Below are positions 34,560 to 42,843 of a stretch of DNA of 64,000 bases, in pieces. Position 1 is the first letter of the stretch, and every line of letters starts with the position of its first letter. Both the position numbers and the translations under genes were made by a program. The DNA comes from a virus: IMG/VR virus record IMGVR_UViG_3300042507_005041, positions 62,001-126,000 of that record. One strand, given 5' to 3'. Below the pieces are notes generated by a model. It worked only from the letters and a program-made list of their open reading frames with translations, made no database searches and was not told the DNA's origin.

Positions 34560-37500
34560 ATGACTTTACCAAATCTACCTAATATTACTCAAGGGCAAAT
34601 AGCTCTTGATCCAATTAATGGAATTGTTTATTATAAAGACGATAATAATAACACCATAGCAACTACTTGGTCTTGGCTTCAAAATAGAAATGATGAACAA
34701 AATGTAACTAGTGAAAAAAATGTTTCTATTGAACAAGATCTTACTGTTGGTGGAAATTTAGTTATTGGTGGAGATACAGTTAGCATTAATGTTTCTGAAG
34801 TTTTAATTGAAGACAATATTTTAGTTTTAAATCATAACTTTACTGGTGCTCCAATACTTAATGCAGGAATTGAGATTGAACGTGGTTCTGAAAATAATGT
34901 TCAAATAAGATGGAACGAACTAGATAATAAATGGCAGTTTACAAATGATGGAATTACGTACTTAGATTTAAATTCTATTGTAGCAAATTCCGTAACCCTT
35001 GGTTTTCATACTGTAGGTGACTATGTCAAGAATCTAGTAGCTGGAACTGGTGTAACTATAACCAATAACTCTGGCGAAGGCGCAACGCCCAACATTTCAA
35101 TAGGTCAAGCTGTAGGAACTTCTAACACTGTAACTTTTGCTGGAGTCACAGCACCGTTGACAGGCAACGTTACTGGAAACGTAACTGGTAATGTAACAGG
35201 AGATGTAACAGGAACAGTTTCCAATATTTCTAACCATGGTATTTCTGATCTCTCTGATGTTAATATAAATGATGCCGCAGATGGAAACTTTTTAAGATAT
35301 AACGGATCTAACTGGTTTAATGATCCTGTTAATCTAGCAACAGATACGATTGGCGATTATGTTGCTAAACTTGCTGCTGGTACCGGCATAACAATAACCA
35401 ATAACTCAGGAGAAGGTGCAACACCTAACATTTCTTTTAGTGGATCTATAGACAGTGTTTCTGATGTTGTTATAACCTCTGCAGCCAATGGTGAATTACT
35501 AGAATTTGATGGTACGAATTGGGTTAATGCAGTCAGGCCTTCATCAGAACCAATTGGACATGAAGATAAAACTGATAGCGTTATTTCTTTTAATGAATCT
35601 ACGAGAGAGTTTTCTATTGCTCCGGTGTCAACTAGCTACACTGTATGGTGTGCTGGTAAAAGATATGTTAAAACTTCTACAGAAAAAGTAGAAATTCCAG
35701 ACACTTCTGGTCTTTATTATATCTATTTTAATTCATCTGGTTCGTTAGCCTATAAAACTACATTTTTTACTTGGGATCAAGACACTCCAACGGCTTATGT
35801 TTATTGGAATGAAGTAGACAATAAAGCCTATTTCTTTGCCGACGAGCGTCACGGCATCACTTTAGACTGGGCAACACACGAGTATCTTCATAGAACTAGA
35901 GGAGCTGCAATTGCAAATGGTTTTGGAGCCAATAACTATACTCTGATTGGCGATGGCAGCTTAGACGCTCACGCAAAAATAGATATAGCTGATGGTACAT
36001 TTTTTGATGAAGACCTGCAGGTTGATATTGAACACAGCGCATCACCAACTGCAAACACATGGCAACAGAGGCTGCAATCGGGTGCTTACATTCCTGTATT
36101 TTATAGAACAAATAATCACTGGAAAAAAGATGTGGCTACTCAATTTCCAGTTAAAAATGGTGGAACAAGAGCCCAGTACAATCTTAATACTGGGGGCACA
36201 TGGTCTAGCACAGCCATAGATAATGCTAAGTATGGTGTAATGTTCTTGGTTGCTACAAATAATTTAAACGAACCAGTTATATCTATAATGGGACAAACTC
36301 AATACACAGATCAAGGTTCAGCAGAAGCTTCAACTTGGGAACAGTTAGATTTAGGCGGGTTTCCTGTAGTAGAATTTAGGCCTTTATATAAAATTGTTTT
36401 TCAAACAGCAAATGCGTATGCAAACAGTGTAAAAACAAAATTTGTTAATTTACTAGACTTAAGGCAAATTGTATCATCTGGTGCTGGTGGTTCATCTACG
36501 GCTGTTTCTGATCATGGTTCAATGACAGGACTTAGTGACGATGATCATACGCAGTATCTACTTGCTGACGGCACACGAACTGCAACGTCTTTAACCGTAT
36601 CTGGATCTATAACTACAAATACTTTAATCCTTGATGGAATTGAAATAGATGCAGCTACCCCATCTGATACAAATGTTCTTAAATATGATGCCGGACTAAA
36701 TAAATATGTTCCAGGTGTTGCATCAACTGTAGCTTCCCTTAATGACTTAACTGATGTGGCAATAGCGGGAGCAACTGCAAACCATATATTAAAATGGGAT
36801 GGCTCACAATGGATAAATGCAGAAGTCCCAGGAACAATTGGTGGAACTACAAAATTTGAAACCATAGGTAACGGCGTTGATGAAACTTTTACTATTACTC
36901 ACAATCTTTCTACGAGGGACATTGTAGTATCTATAAGCGAAAATGTTTCCCCATATGGAGCCATCAATACTACATGGGAAGCAACAACAGAAAATACTAT
37001 TACGATTTATTTCAGTGATGCTCCAGCATCAAACTCCGTTAGAGTATCCATCTATGCCGCTGTTTCAGGTGCACTAATTGGCCCTGAAGGCCCTGCTGGA
37101 CCTACCGGACCCGAAGGGCCACCAGGTACTGTGTCAACTTCTGTTTTAGACGATCTTTCAGATGTGGTTTTAACTGGAGCTACCCCTAATAACTATTTGC
37201 AATACAATGGCTCTCAATGGATAAATAGCAATATTGATCTCGGCACAAACACTACAGGTTTTTATGTTAAAAACTTAGTTGAGGGAACGGGCATCTCTAT
37301 TACTAACAATTCAGGAGAAGGGGCTACTCCAAATATAGCAGTAAGTTCCATAGTTGTTAAGACTACGGACACTGGAACCGTAACAGATACGATGCTGGCT
37401 ACAGGGGTAGCAAGGGCAGGTTTTAGATCTACTTTAAATGCTCAGACAGGCACGTCTTATACTCTTGAGTTAACAGACTTAGCAAAGTTAATAACGCTAA

Positions 37501-37733
37501 GCAATACATCCGCAATAACTCTCACCATACCTCTTGAGTCCTCTGTGGCTTTTTCGATAGGGGACAGGATAGATATACTACAAAGTAATACTGGTCAAGT
37601 TACTATTGCTGGAGCAGGTGGAGTAACTGTCAATGCAACTCCCGGCTTAAAGTTGCGTGCAAGATGGTCTTCTGCTACACTAATTAAATTAGATACTAAT
37701 ACTTGGGTTGTAATAGGAGATATGCAGGCGTAA
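34560..37733 (+). CDS. Large fibre protein with collagen-like segment, 1057 aa
   Basis: Starts MTLPNLPNITQGQIALDPIN. Three modules of the type LSDV...G..LRYNGS.W ...VKNLV.GTGI.ITNNSGEGATPNI repeat near residues 150, 240 and 860-920. At about residue 840 a collagen-like stretch of six G-x-y triplets (GPEGPAGPTGPEGPPG) likely forms a triple helix. The C-terminal 90 residues (NATPGLKLRARWSSATLIKL) recur in the 38383 product. A trimeric adhesin; its prolines are candidate substrates for the nearby hydroxylase-like enzymes. Confidence 0.8.
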   Translation: MTLPNLPNITQGQIALDPINGIVYYKDDNNNTIATTWSWLQNRNDEQNVTSEKNVSIEQDLTVGGNLVIGGDTVSINVSEVLIEDNILVLNHNFTGAPILNAGIEIERGSENNVQIRWNELDNKWQFTNDGITYLDLNSIVANSVTLGFHTVGDYVKNLVAGTGVTITNNSGEGATPNISIGQAVGTSNTVTFAGVTAPLTGNVTGNVTGNVTGDVTGTVSNISNHGISDLSDVNINDAADGNFLRYNGSNWFNDPVNLATDTIGDYVAKLAAGTGITITNNSGEGATPNISFSGSIDSVSDVVITSAANGELLEFDGTNWVNAVRPSSEPIGHEDKTDSVISFNESTREFSIAPVSTSYTVWCAGKRYVKTSTEKVEIPDTSGLYYIYFNSSGSLAYKTTFFTWDQDTPTAYVYWNEVDNKAYFFADERHGITLDWATHEYLHRTRGAAIANGFGANNYTLIGDGSLDAHAKIDIADGTFFDEDLQVDIEHSASPTANTWQQRLQSGAYIPVFYRTNNHWKKDVATQFPVKNGGTRAQYNLNTGGTWSSTAIDNAKYGVMFLVATNNLNEPVISIMGQTQYTDQGSAEASTWEQLDLGGFPVVEFRPLYKIVFQTANAYANSVKTKFVNLLDLRQIVSSGAGGSSTAVSDHGSMTGLSDDDHTQYLLADGTRTATSLTVSGSITTNTLILDGIEIDAATPSDTNVLKYDAGLNKYVPGVASTVASLNDLTDVAIAGATANHILKWDGSQWINAEVPGTIGGTTKFETIGNGVDETFTITHNLSTRDIVVSISENVSPYGAINTTWEATTENTITIYFSDAPASNSVRVSIYAAVSGALIGPEGPAGPTGPEGPPGTVSTSVLDDLSDVVLTGATPNNYLQYNGSQWINSNIDLGTNTTGFYVKNLVEGTGISITNNSGEGATPNIAVSSIVVKTTDTGTVTDTMLATGVARAGFRSTLNAQTGTSYTLELTDLAKLITLSNTSAITLTIPLESSVAFSIGDRIDILQSNTGQVTIAGAGGVTVNATPGLKLRARWSSATLIKLDTNTWVVIGDMQA

Positions 37734-37735
37734 TT

Positions 37736-38131
37736 ATGGCTATTAACAGTGGAAGTTCATCGGGACCTAGAAAAAATAACGTTCCAAACATAGTTGGAGA
37801 CAAGCCAGCAGTTGCTGATCCAAAGTTAACTGCAGCAGAGTTTGACAAAGGCACAGTGACCGACACTCCTTTGAACGACCCTTCTGGAGGAAACTTAACA
37901 AGGCTTGATGAAATTGTATCTCAAACTCCAACATCAAACACTGTTTATCCAAGAAAAGAAGATGTTGACTACACTAAGTACGCTCCGTACTTCCCTCCCT
38001 TTTTTCCTCCCTTTTTTCCTCCGTTCTTCCCTCCTTTTTTTCCCCCTTATTTTCCTCCATTCTTTCCTCCATTCTTTCCTCCATATTTCCCTCCATATTT
38101 CCCTCCATACTTCCCTCCATTCTTTAAGTAA
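37736..38131 (+). CDS. Protein with Phe/Tyr-Phe-Pro-Pro repeat tail, 131 aa
   Basis: I start at the ATG at 37736 (MAINSGSSSGPRKNNVPNIV). The first 85 residues are polar and probably disordered. From about residue 86 to the end the chain is nothing but (Y or F)-F-P-P repeats, about eleven in a row, ending FFK. The DNA is a matching 12-base tandem repeat rich in C and T. The tail should adopt a stiff, aromatic polyproline helix. Lying between fibre genes, it is probably part of a virion appendage. Confidence 0.75.
   Translation: MAINSGSSSGPRKNNVPNIVGDKPAVADPKLTAAEFDKGTVTDTPLNDPSGGNLTRLDEIVSQTPTSNTVYPRKEDVDYTKYAPYFPPFFPPFFPPFFPPFFPPYFPPFFPPFFPPYFPPYFPPYFPPFFK
37980..38126 (+). repeat. 12-bp tandem repeat coding for FFPP units
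   Basis: Units such as TTTTTTCCTCCC, TATTTCCCTCCA and TTCTTTCCTCCA, each coding F/Y-F-P-P. Third positions vary while the peptide is held constant, which points to selection on protein rather than simple slippage. Confidence 0.8.
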
Positions 38132-38143
38132 AAGAGTTATTTG

Positions 38144-38383
38144 ATGGCTAATGTTATTAAATTAAAACGTTCTGGAACAGCATCTAGTAGCCCAACATCA
38201 TTAGAGCATGGCGAATTGGCAATTAATTATGCAGATGGAAAAATCTTTTACAAAGATAATAATAATGTAATAAATAACTTTAGTTTACTTGATAGCTCAG
38301 GTGCTATAAATATAGACGGAGGGTCAGCAGCCACAATATACTCATATGGTGGTGTAGACGAGATAGACGGAGGGGATGCGTAA
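38144..38383 (+). CDS. Fibre N-terminal-module protein, 79 aa
   Basis: ATG at 38144 (MANVIKLKRSGTASSSPTSL). It consists almost only of the attachment-type module found at the start of the 32339 and 38383 products (EHGELAINYADGKIFYKDNN), with a short Gly-rich tail. One-base overlap with the next gene. It could cap or adapt the fibre base. Confidence 0.65.
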   Translation: MANVIKLKRSGTASSSPTSLEHGELAINYADGKIFYKDNNNVINNFSLLDSSGAINIDGGSAATIYSYGGVDEIDGGDA

Positions 38384-39336
38384 TGGCTTCTAAGATTCAA
38401 TTAAGACGTGACACAGCCGCAAACTGGACATCAGTTAATCCCATCCTTGCATCTGGAGAAATAGGATTTATTACAGATACAAATAAATTAAAAATTGGCA
38501 ATGGTTCAACTGCCTTTAACTCTTTGTCATTTTTTAATGGAAATCTTACTGGTTCAGTACTTGATGATTTATCTGATGTAACTATTACATCTGCAACAAA
38601 TGGTGACTTTCTTCGTTGGAATGGTACGGCATGGATCAATGATGCAGTTAATCTGTCTACCGACACGGTTGGAGATTATGTCGCCTCACTTGTTGCTGGA
38701 ACTGGAATAACTCTTTCAAATAACTCTGGAGAGGCATCAACACCTACAATTGCACTTACAAATTCTTCTCTTACAGTTAATGGAACGTCAATATCGCTTG
38801 GTGGAACAGCAACTATAACAGCAGCAGCAGGAACTTTAACTGGATCTACCCTTGCCTCAGGGGTAACTTCGTCAAGCTTAACTTCATTTGGTTCTACTCC
38901 AACCATAACTGCACCAGTATTAACACTGTCTACTTCTGCGTCTACTACAGATGCTAGAATATCCTGGGATTCAACGAATAAAAAAATAGTAGTTGGAAAT
39001 GGCTCGATATCTTTAGACTTTGCCCCAGCAAATGTTATTACGAATGCTCAAACAGCCAGTTATACCCTTGCTTTATCAGATAAAGATAAGCTGGTTGAAA
39101 TAGACAACGCTTCAGCAAATAACTTAACTGTTCCTCTTGAATCTTCCGTAGCATTTCCAATTGGTACACAAATAAGTGTTCTTCAAACTGGAGCAGGAAC
39201 AACAACACTTGTTGCTGCTGGTGGGGTAACAATAAACGCTACCCCAGGCTTAATACTAAGAGCCAGATGGTCTTCCGTTACCCTAATAAAAAGAGCAGCT
39301 AATACTTGGGTTGCAATTGGCGACTTAAGGGCCTAA
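38383..39336 (+). CDS. Short fibre protein, 317 aa
   Basis: Starts MASKIQLRRDTAANWTSVNP, followed by the module ILASGEIGFITDTNKLKIGN. Then one copy of LDDLSDVTITSATNGDFLRW and GTGITLSNNSGEASTPTIAL, and a C-terminal domain (INATPGLILRARWSSVTLIK) nearly matching the 34560 protein. It looks like a shortened paralogue of the large fibre. It ends against the leftward oxygenase gene with a few bases of overlap. Confidence 0.75.
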   Translation: MASKIQLRRDTAANWTSVNPILASGEIGFITDTNKLKIGNGSTAFNSLSFFNGNLTGSVLDDLSDVTITSATNGDFLRWNGTAWINDAVNLSTDTVGDYVASLVAGTGITLSNNSGEASTPTIALTNSSLTVNGTSISLGGTATITAAAGTLTGSTLASGVTSSSLTSFGSTPTITAPVLTLSTSASTTDARISWDSTNKKIVVGNGSISLDFAPANVITNAQTASYTLALSDKDKLVEIDNASANNLTVPLESSVAFPIGTQISVLQTGAGTTTLVAAGGVTINATPGLILRARWSSVTLIKRAANTWVAIGDLRA

Positions 39337-39884
39337 TCTTTTTTAATACACCAAAAATTAGTTGAACACCAACGGTATCCGCTTTTTATTTCTCTTACTT
39401 GATGGGGGAATTCATCTTTAGCTGGAAAACAAATAAACATTCCAGGTTTTGGTTTTATTAATAAATCTTGATTGGGAAAATAAATTTCTCCGCCCTCGTA
39501 GTCATCATTATAATAAAGAACAGAACTAATGTCTCTGGTTGGATGTCCAGCTCCAGTTTTTAATCCAACACTTTCATTTAAGGAAGATCCGTGATCAAGA
39601 TGAACTGGCATTGAATCCCCAGTCTTTAACTCAACTACACTACTTACTCCCTCGTCGTAGACATTGCAATTAAAAGAAGATTCTATAATATTTTTAATTT
39701 TGCTATAGTTAGGTTCAAGTAAATTGGCTAGTATAGGACTACCTCCACCTGCATATACTCCATATGGAGAATACCCAGTTTCATCAAAAGTAACTGGTGT
39801 ATTTTTTAAATAAAATATAATTTCTTCTAAATTTTTTTCATCTAAAACATCTTCTATAACGTAAACTTTATCCACATTACTCAT
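39333..39884 (-). CDS. 2-oxoglutarate/Fe(II) oxygenase (prolyl hydroxylase-like), 183 aa
   Basis: A compact jelly-roll oxygenase. The iron ligands are H95-x-D97 (PVHLDHG) and H161 (EFPHQVREI), and R171, ten residues on, should bind 2-oxoglutarate. The core phrase VLYYNDDYEGGEIYFPNQDL is typical of P4H-type phage enzymes. It should couple decarboxylation of 2-oxoglutarate to hydroxylation of a protein or small substrate. Leftward gene, tandem with the next oxygenase and convergent with the fibre genes. Confidence 0.88.
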   Translation of the reverse strand: MSNVDKVYVIEDVLDEKNLEEIIFYLKNTPVTFDETGYSPYGVYAGGGSPILANLLEPNYSKIKNIIESSFNCNVYDEGVSSVVELKTGDSMPVHLDHGSSLNESVGLKTGAGHPTRDISSVLYYNDDYEGGEIYFPNQDLLIKPKPGMFICFPAKDEFPHQVREIKSGYRWCSTNFWCIKKD

Positions 39885-39885
39885 G

Positions 39886-40509
39886 TTATCTCAATTCAGT
39901 AATTGTATAAAAAGATGGAGTTGTATATCTTTCTCCGGAAATAAGCGGCTTAACTCCATGTAGATAATTTATATCTCCGGGATGAGCAACGGCTAATCCT
40001 GGATTAGGCTTTACTACCAAATCATGATCTGGGTAATACAATTCTCCTCCTTCAAAATCATCATTATAGTAAAATAAAGAATTTATATCATAGGTTGGAA
40101 AAGGATTTGGTCTTCCATCATTTGTCTGCTTGTCTGCATGTGGTCTCTGTTCCATTCCAGGACGCCACTTAATTATCACCGGAGGCCTAGTTGACAAACC
40201 TACGTTAAAAGACGTCTCTAAATATTGTTTCATTTTTAAAATATATTTATCAATAATATTATAAACTTGAATATTAATTTTATGAAGAATATCCCAACTG
40301 CACTGTCTGTCAGCCCAGTAGGAAGCATCATATATACAAGTGCCGTCATCGGCATATTGGTTCTCTCCAGCATCCATCCATTCGTTGATAGTAGGTAAAA
40401 ATTTTTGAATTATTTTAATATCTTCTAATTCAATAAAGTTATTGATAATCTTTATATTACTTTTTGATGAACCAAAATGTCCAGGTTCTACAAGCGATTT
40501 TTCTTCCAT
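39886..40509 (-). CDS. 2-oxoglutarate/Fe(II) oxygenase, 207 aa
   Basis: Ligands H124-x-D126 (QRPHADKQT) and H184 (NYLHGVKPL), with R194 for 2-oxoglutarate; core FYYNDDFEGGELYYPDHDL. Closest in layout to the oxygenase at 39333, suggesting duplication, but with a longer N-terminal helical region. Start MEEKSLVEPGHFGSSKSNIK. Divergent from the oxygenase at 40611. Confidence 0.88.
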   Translation of the reverse strand: MEEKSLVEPGHFGSSKSNIKIINNFIELEDIKIIQKFLPTINEWMDAGENQYADDGTCIYDASYWADRQCSWDILHKINIQVYNIIDKYILKMKQYLETSFNVGLSTRPPVIIKWRPGMEQRPHADKQTNDGRPNPFPTYDINSLFYYNDDFEGGELYYPDHDLVVKPNPGLAVAHPGDINYLHGVKPLISGERYTTPSFYTITELR

Positions 40510-40610
40510 TTTTATCCTACTTACGAAATACCAAGTTGCGTTGCTCGCCTTACAGTGATATAGTATATCGTTAAACCTAGTAGGTAATCAATTTTGATTT
40601 GGAGAATAAA
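40510..40610. promoter_or_regulatory. Divergent promoter region between oxygenase genes
   Basis: About 100 bases between oppositely transcribed genes, holding a GATATAGTATATC palindrome-like block near 40557-40570 that could supply -10 elements in one or both directions. No TTACTATWWT box found. Confidence 0.35.
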
Positions 40611-41285
40611 TTGGAAATTTATAACGTAGACGATCCTAAGCTTGGAATAATTTTGTACAGAAAAGCTGTGCCCGACGATTTAAATATACCGACAAGGTTG
40701 GAAGAGACACTTGCCAATAGCGATCACGAATACTATAAATGGAATGAAGCTATGGTTGGACACAACACTAGTATGCCAGACTATAGAGACTGTTTTGACC
40801 TAAAGGTTGGGCCAAAACATTGGTCAACTCTACCTGAAAAGTTCTCCGCCATTAAAGAAGTATACGAAGATTATAACGAGGTTTTAGACAAGTGTTTAGC
40901 CGACTATGAATCTAGATACAATTTTAAAATGGAATTTATGGAGGCGATTAACTTCATTAAGTATAATCCAGGTCAACACTTTCAAGTTCATACCGATTCT
41001 GGCTTTTCTTACTTCTGCACACTCTCTTCAGTAGGCTGGTTTAATGACGACTACGAAGGGGGAGAGTTATGGTTTCCTTATATTAATTTAAAATTTAAAC
41101 CACAAAAAGGTGACGTCTTATTCTTTCCATCTAATTACATTTTTGCACATGCATCAATGGAAGTAACTAGCGGCATTAAATATAGTGCAGTTACAATGTA
41201 TAACTATAATGAGATAGGACAGTCAAATACTTTGGCTACTTCAGCTTCAACTGCAGCCTCTCCACTTTTGTCAAAGGCTAAATAG
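40611..41285 (+). CDS. 2-oxoglutarate/Fe(II) oxygenase, 224 aa
   Basis: I start at the TTG at 40611, six bases after GGAG (MEIYNVDDPKLGIILYRKAV). Iron ligands H127-x-D129 (FQVHTDSGF) and H180 (FAHASMEV). The position that normally holds the 2-oxoglutarate Arg is Lys190 (TSGIKYSAV), so co-substrate binding may differ. Core FNDDYEGGELWFPYINLKFK. Ser/Ala-rich C-terminal tail. Confidence 0.85.
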   Translation: MEIYNVDDPKLGIILYRKAVPDDLNIPTRLEETLANSDHEYYKWNEAMVGHNTSMPDYRDCFDLKVGPKHWSTLPEKFSAIKEVYEDYNEVLDKCLADYESRYNFKMEFMEAINFIKYNPGQHFQVHTDSGFSYFCTLSSVGWFNDDYEGGELWFPYINLKFKPQKGDVLFFPSNYIFAHASMEVTSGIKYSAVTMYNYNEIGQSNTLATSASTAASPLLSKAK

Positions 41286-41296
41286 TTTTTATAAAA

Positions 41297-42007
41297 ATGA
41301 CAAAACTAACCTTAACAAGAACCCATCAAAATCCTCCTGAGATAAAGCAGTCAAGATTAAAAAGAGACTGGATGGATGATACCTACAATAAGCATGCCTA
41401 TAAGTGTCTACCAATGTCAGCAGCTAACGTTAATGGCTGGGAGATGGTATTGCAGCAAGATGTTGTGGTTCAATGGGATGGTGGCAATACACCGCCCAGA
41501 GTTTTAGAGGGTGAATTTTTAAATGGAAGACCTGTTGTAATTCCATCAATTATAGGAATTATATCATTTGCTACCGGGTGGGCCATAAACACAGAAGAAG
41601 GTTATGACACCTGGATCACTGGGTCTCCTAATTATTTTGTAGATGGAGCAGTTCCACTTTCTGCAACAATACCAAGCTTTTGGTGGCCAGATGAATTCAA
41701 TATGAATTGGAAGATAACCAAGGTCGGAGAGCCAGTTACATTTAAAGCCGGAATGCCGTTTATGTTCTTCAACATATATAAAAATGACCTACTTTCCAGT
41801 GTTGAGATAGAAGTAGAAAATCTTTGGGACAAACAAGACCTAATGGACCAAAGACAATCTTATGGTGACGCCAAAATGAAAAAGAACCAAGAGCAACCAT
41901 GGACTTGGATGAATGGGATTAGGTCTGGATTAAACGAAAAAAATGAAAGAATTGGTCCTAGAACTGAGGGCCTACTTAAGCTAAGCGAACCCAAAAAACT
42001 TGATTAA
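41297..42007 (+). CDS. DUF6065-like protein, 236 aa
   Basis: Starts MTKLTLTRTHQNPPEIKQSR. The layout resembles the family annotated DUF6065 in marine bacteria and phages: YKCLPMSAANVNGWEMVLQQ, then VVVQWDGGN, IGIISFATGWAINTEEGYD and SFWWPDEFNMNWK. Function of that family is not known to me; it is often found beside 2-oxoglutarate oxygenases. Assignment is by recalled pattern only. Confidence 0.55.
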   Translation: MTKLTLTRTHQNPPEIKQSRLKRDWMDDTYNKHAYKCLPMSAANVNGWEMVLQQDVVVQWDGGNTPPRVLEGEFLNGRPVVIPSIIGIISFATGWAINTEEGYDTWITGSPNYFVDGAVPLSATIPSFWWPDEFNMNWKITKVGEPVTFKAGMPFMFFNIYKNDLLSSVEIEVENLWDKQDLMDQRQSYGDAKMKKNQEQPWTWMNGIRSGLNEKNERIGPRTEGLLKLSEPKKLD

Positions 42008-42021
42008 TCACAGCAGTTTCA

Positions 42022-42035
42022 TTACTATATGGTTG
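42022..42035 (+). promoter_or_regulatory. TTACTATATG box, putative late promoter
   Basis: TTACTATATGGTTG just after the stop of the gene at 41297 and about 41 bases before the next ATG. Confidence 0.5.
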
Positions 42036-42076
42036 TGACTTAGTTGATTATGCTAAATTCTAAGATTTGAGGAAGT

Positions 42077-42304
42077 ATGAATTTTAATTTTGACAAAAAT
42101 TTAAAAATAGAAATTATAGAAGAAGCTATCAAAAAAAATGAGATAGATTTATATAGAGCTATTGTTATGGGTGGATATATTGTTGAAGATTTCGATCCTG
42201 AAGATTTTGAGCCAGATACAGAAACTATTACTGATGTTGATATCCAAAGCCTTCTTGCCAAAAGAGATAAATTCATTCTAAAGTTAGAAGAATTAAAGTT
42301 ATAA
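42077..42304 (+). CDS. Small acidic paralogue A, 75 aa
   Basis: Starts MNFNFDKNLKIEIIEEAIKK behind GAGGAAGT. Two helices flank an acidic loop VEDFDPEDFEPDTETITDVD. The adjacent gene encodes a protein of the same size, layout and loop pattern, so the two are tandem duplicates. Function unknown. Confidence 0.6.
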   Translation: MNFNFDKNLKIEIIEEAIKKNEIDLYRAIVMGGYIVEDFDPEDFEPDTETITDVDIQSLLAKRDKFILKLEELKL

Positions 42305-42307
42305 AAT

Positions 42308-42538
42308 ATGGAGTTCTTATTAAATAATCAAGAAAAAATTGAAGCAATTAATGTTTCAATTAAAGAATTTGAAAAAAGTTTAATATTAAGACTAGCTGCT
42401 ATAGACATAGATTTTGAAGATTTTAACCCAGATCAATTTCGTTCTGAAGCAGATCCAGAAAAAGGTTCTCACGCTGGTATAGTTGAAATTATTAATAAGA
42501 TAGAATATCTTCAGAGTAAAAAAGAAAACTTAGTGTAA
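42308..42538 (+). CDS. Small acidic paralogue B, 76 aa
   Basis: Starts MEFLLNNQEKIEAINVSIKE. Shares the helix, D-F-E-D-F-N-P-D-Q-F acidic loop, and helix arrangement with its upstream neighbour. It may form a helical hairpin dimer with paralogue A. Confidence 0.6.
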   Translation: MEFLLNNQEKIEAINVSIKEFEKSLILRLAAIDIDFEDFNPDQFRSEADPEKGSHAGIVEIINKIEYLQSKKENLV

Positions 42539-42546
42539 TTATATGA

Positions 42547-42558
42547 TATAATATTTTT
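42547..42558 (+). promoter_or_regulatory. TATAAT promoter positioned for a leaderless mRNA
   Basis: TGATATAATA ends such that the hexamer's last T is six bases before the ATG at 42559. Initiation at the usual distance would begin on the start codon, and no ribosome site precedes the gene. Confidence 0.55.
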
Positions 42559-42843
42559 ATGGATAATATCGTCAGTTTAAACAAAGAGTACAGCTTTTTG
42601 TATACTGAATTTATTGATAAAAATATCTATATCTTACCTAAAAATGAATTCTTTCCAGAAAACAAAACATTTGTTTTTATAGGAAAAATGAAATTTAAAT
42701 ACAAAATTAAAAGAATACAACCGGTGTCCACCACTAGTGATGGGCATCTTTTTTGTTTTACTCCTAAGATTTTAGGAACTTATCACTTAGAAGTCTATGA
42801 AGGTAAAGATCTTCTAGATACTTTAAAAATAGAGGTAATATAA
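42559..42843 (+). CDS. Small beta-rich (Ig-like) protein, 94 aa
   Basis: Starts MDNIVSLNKEYSFLYTEFID. Strand-rich, ending GTYHLEVYEGKDLLDTLKIE, resembling a small Ig-like sandwich. Leaderless by position. Overlaps the acyltransferase start by one base, so it may serve as its translational leader or partner. Confidence 0.55.
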   Translation: MDNIVSLNKEYSFLYTEFIDKNIYILPKNEFFPENKTFVFIGKMKFKYKIKRIQPVSTTSDGHLFCFTPKILGTYHLEVYEGKDLLDTLKIEVI

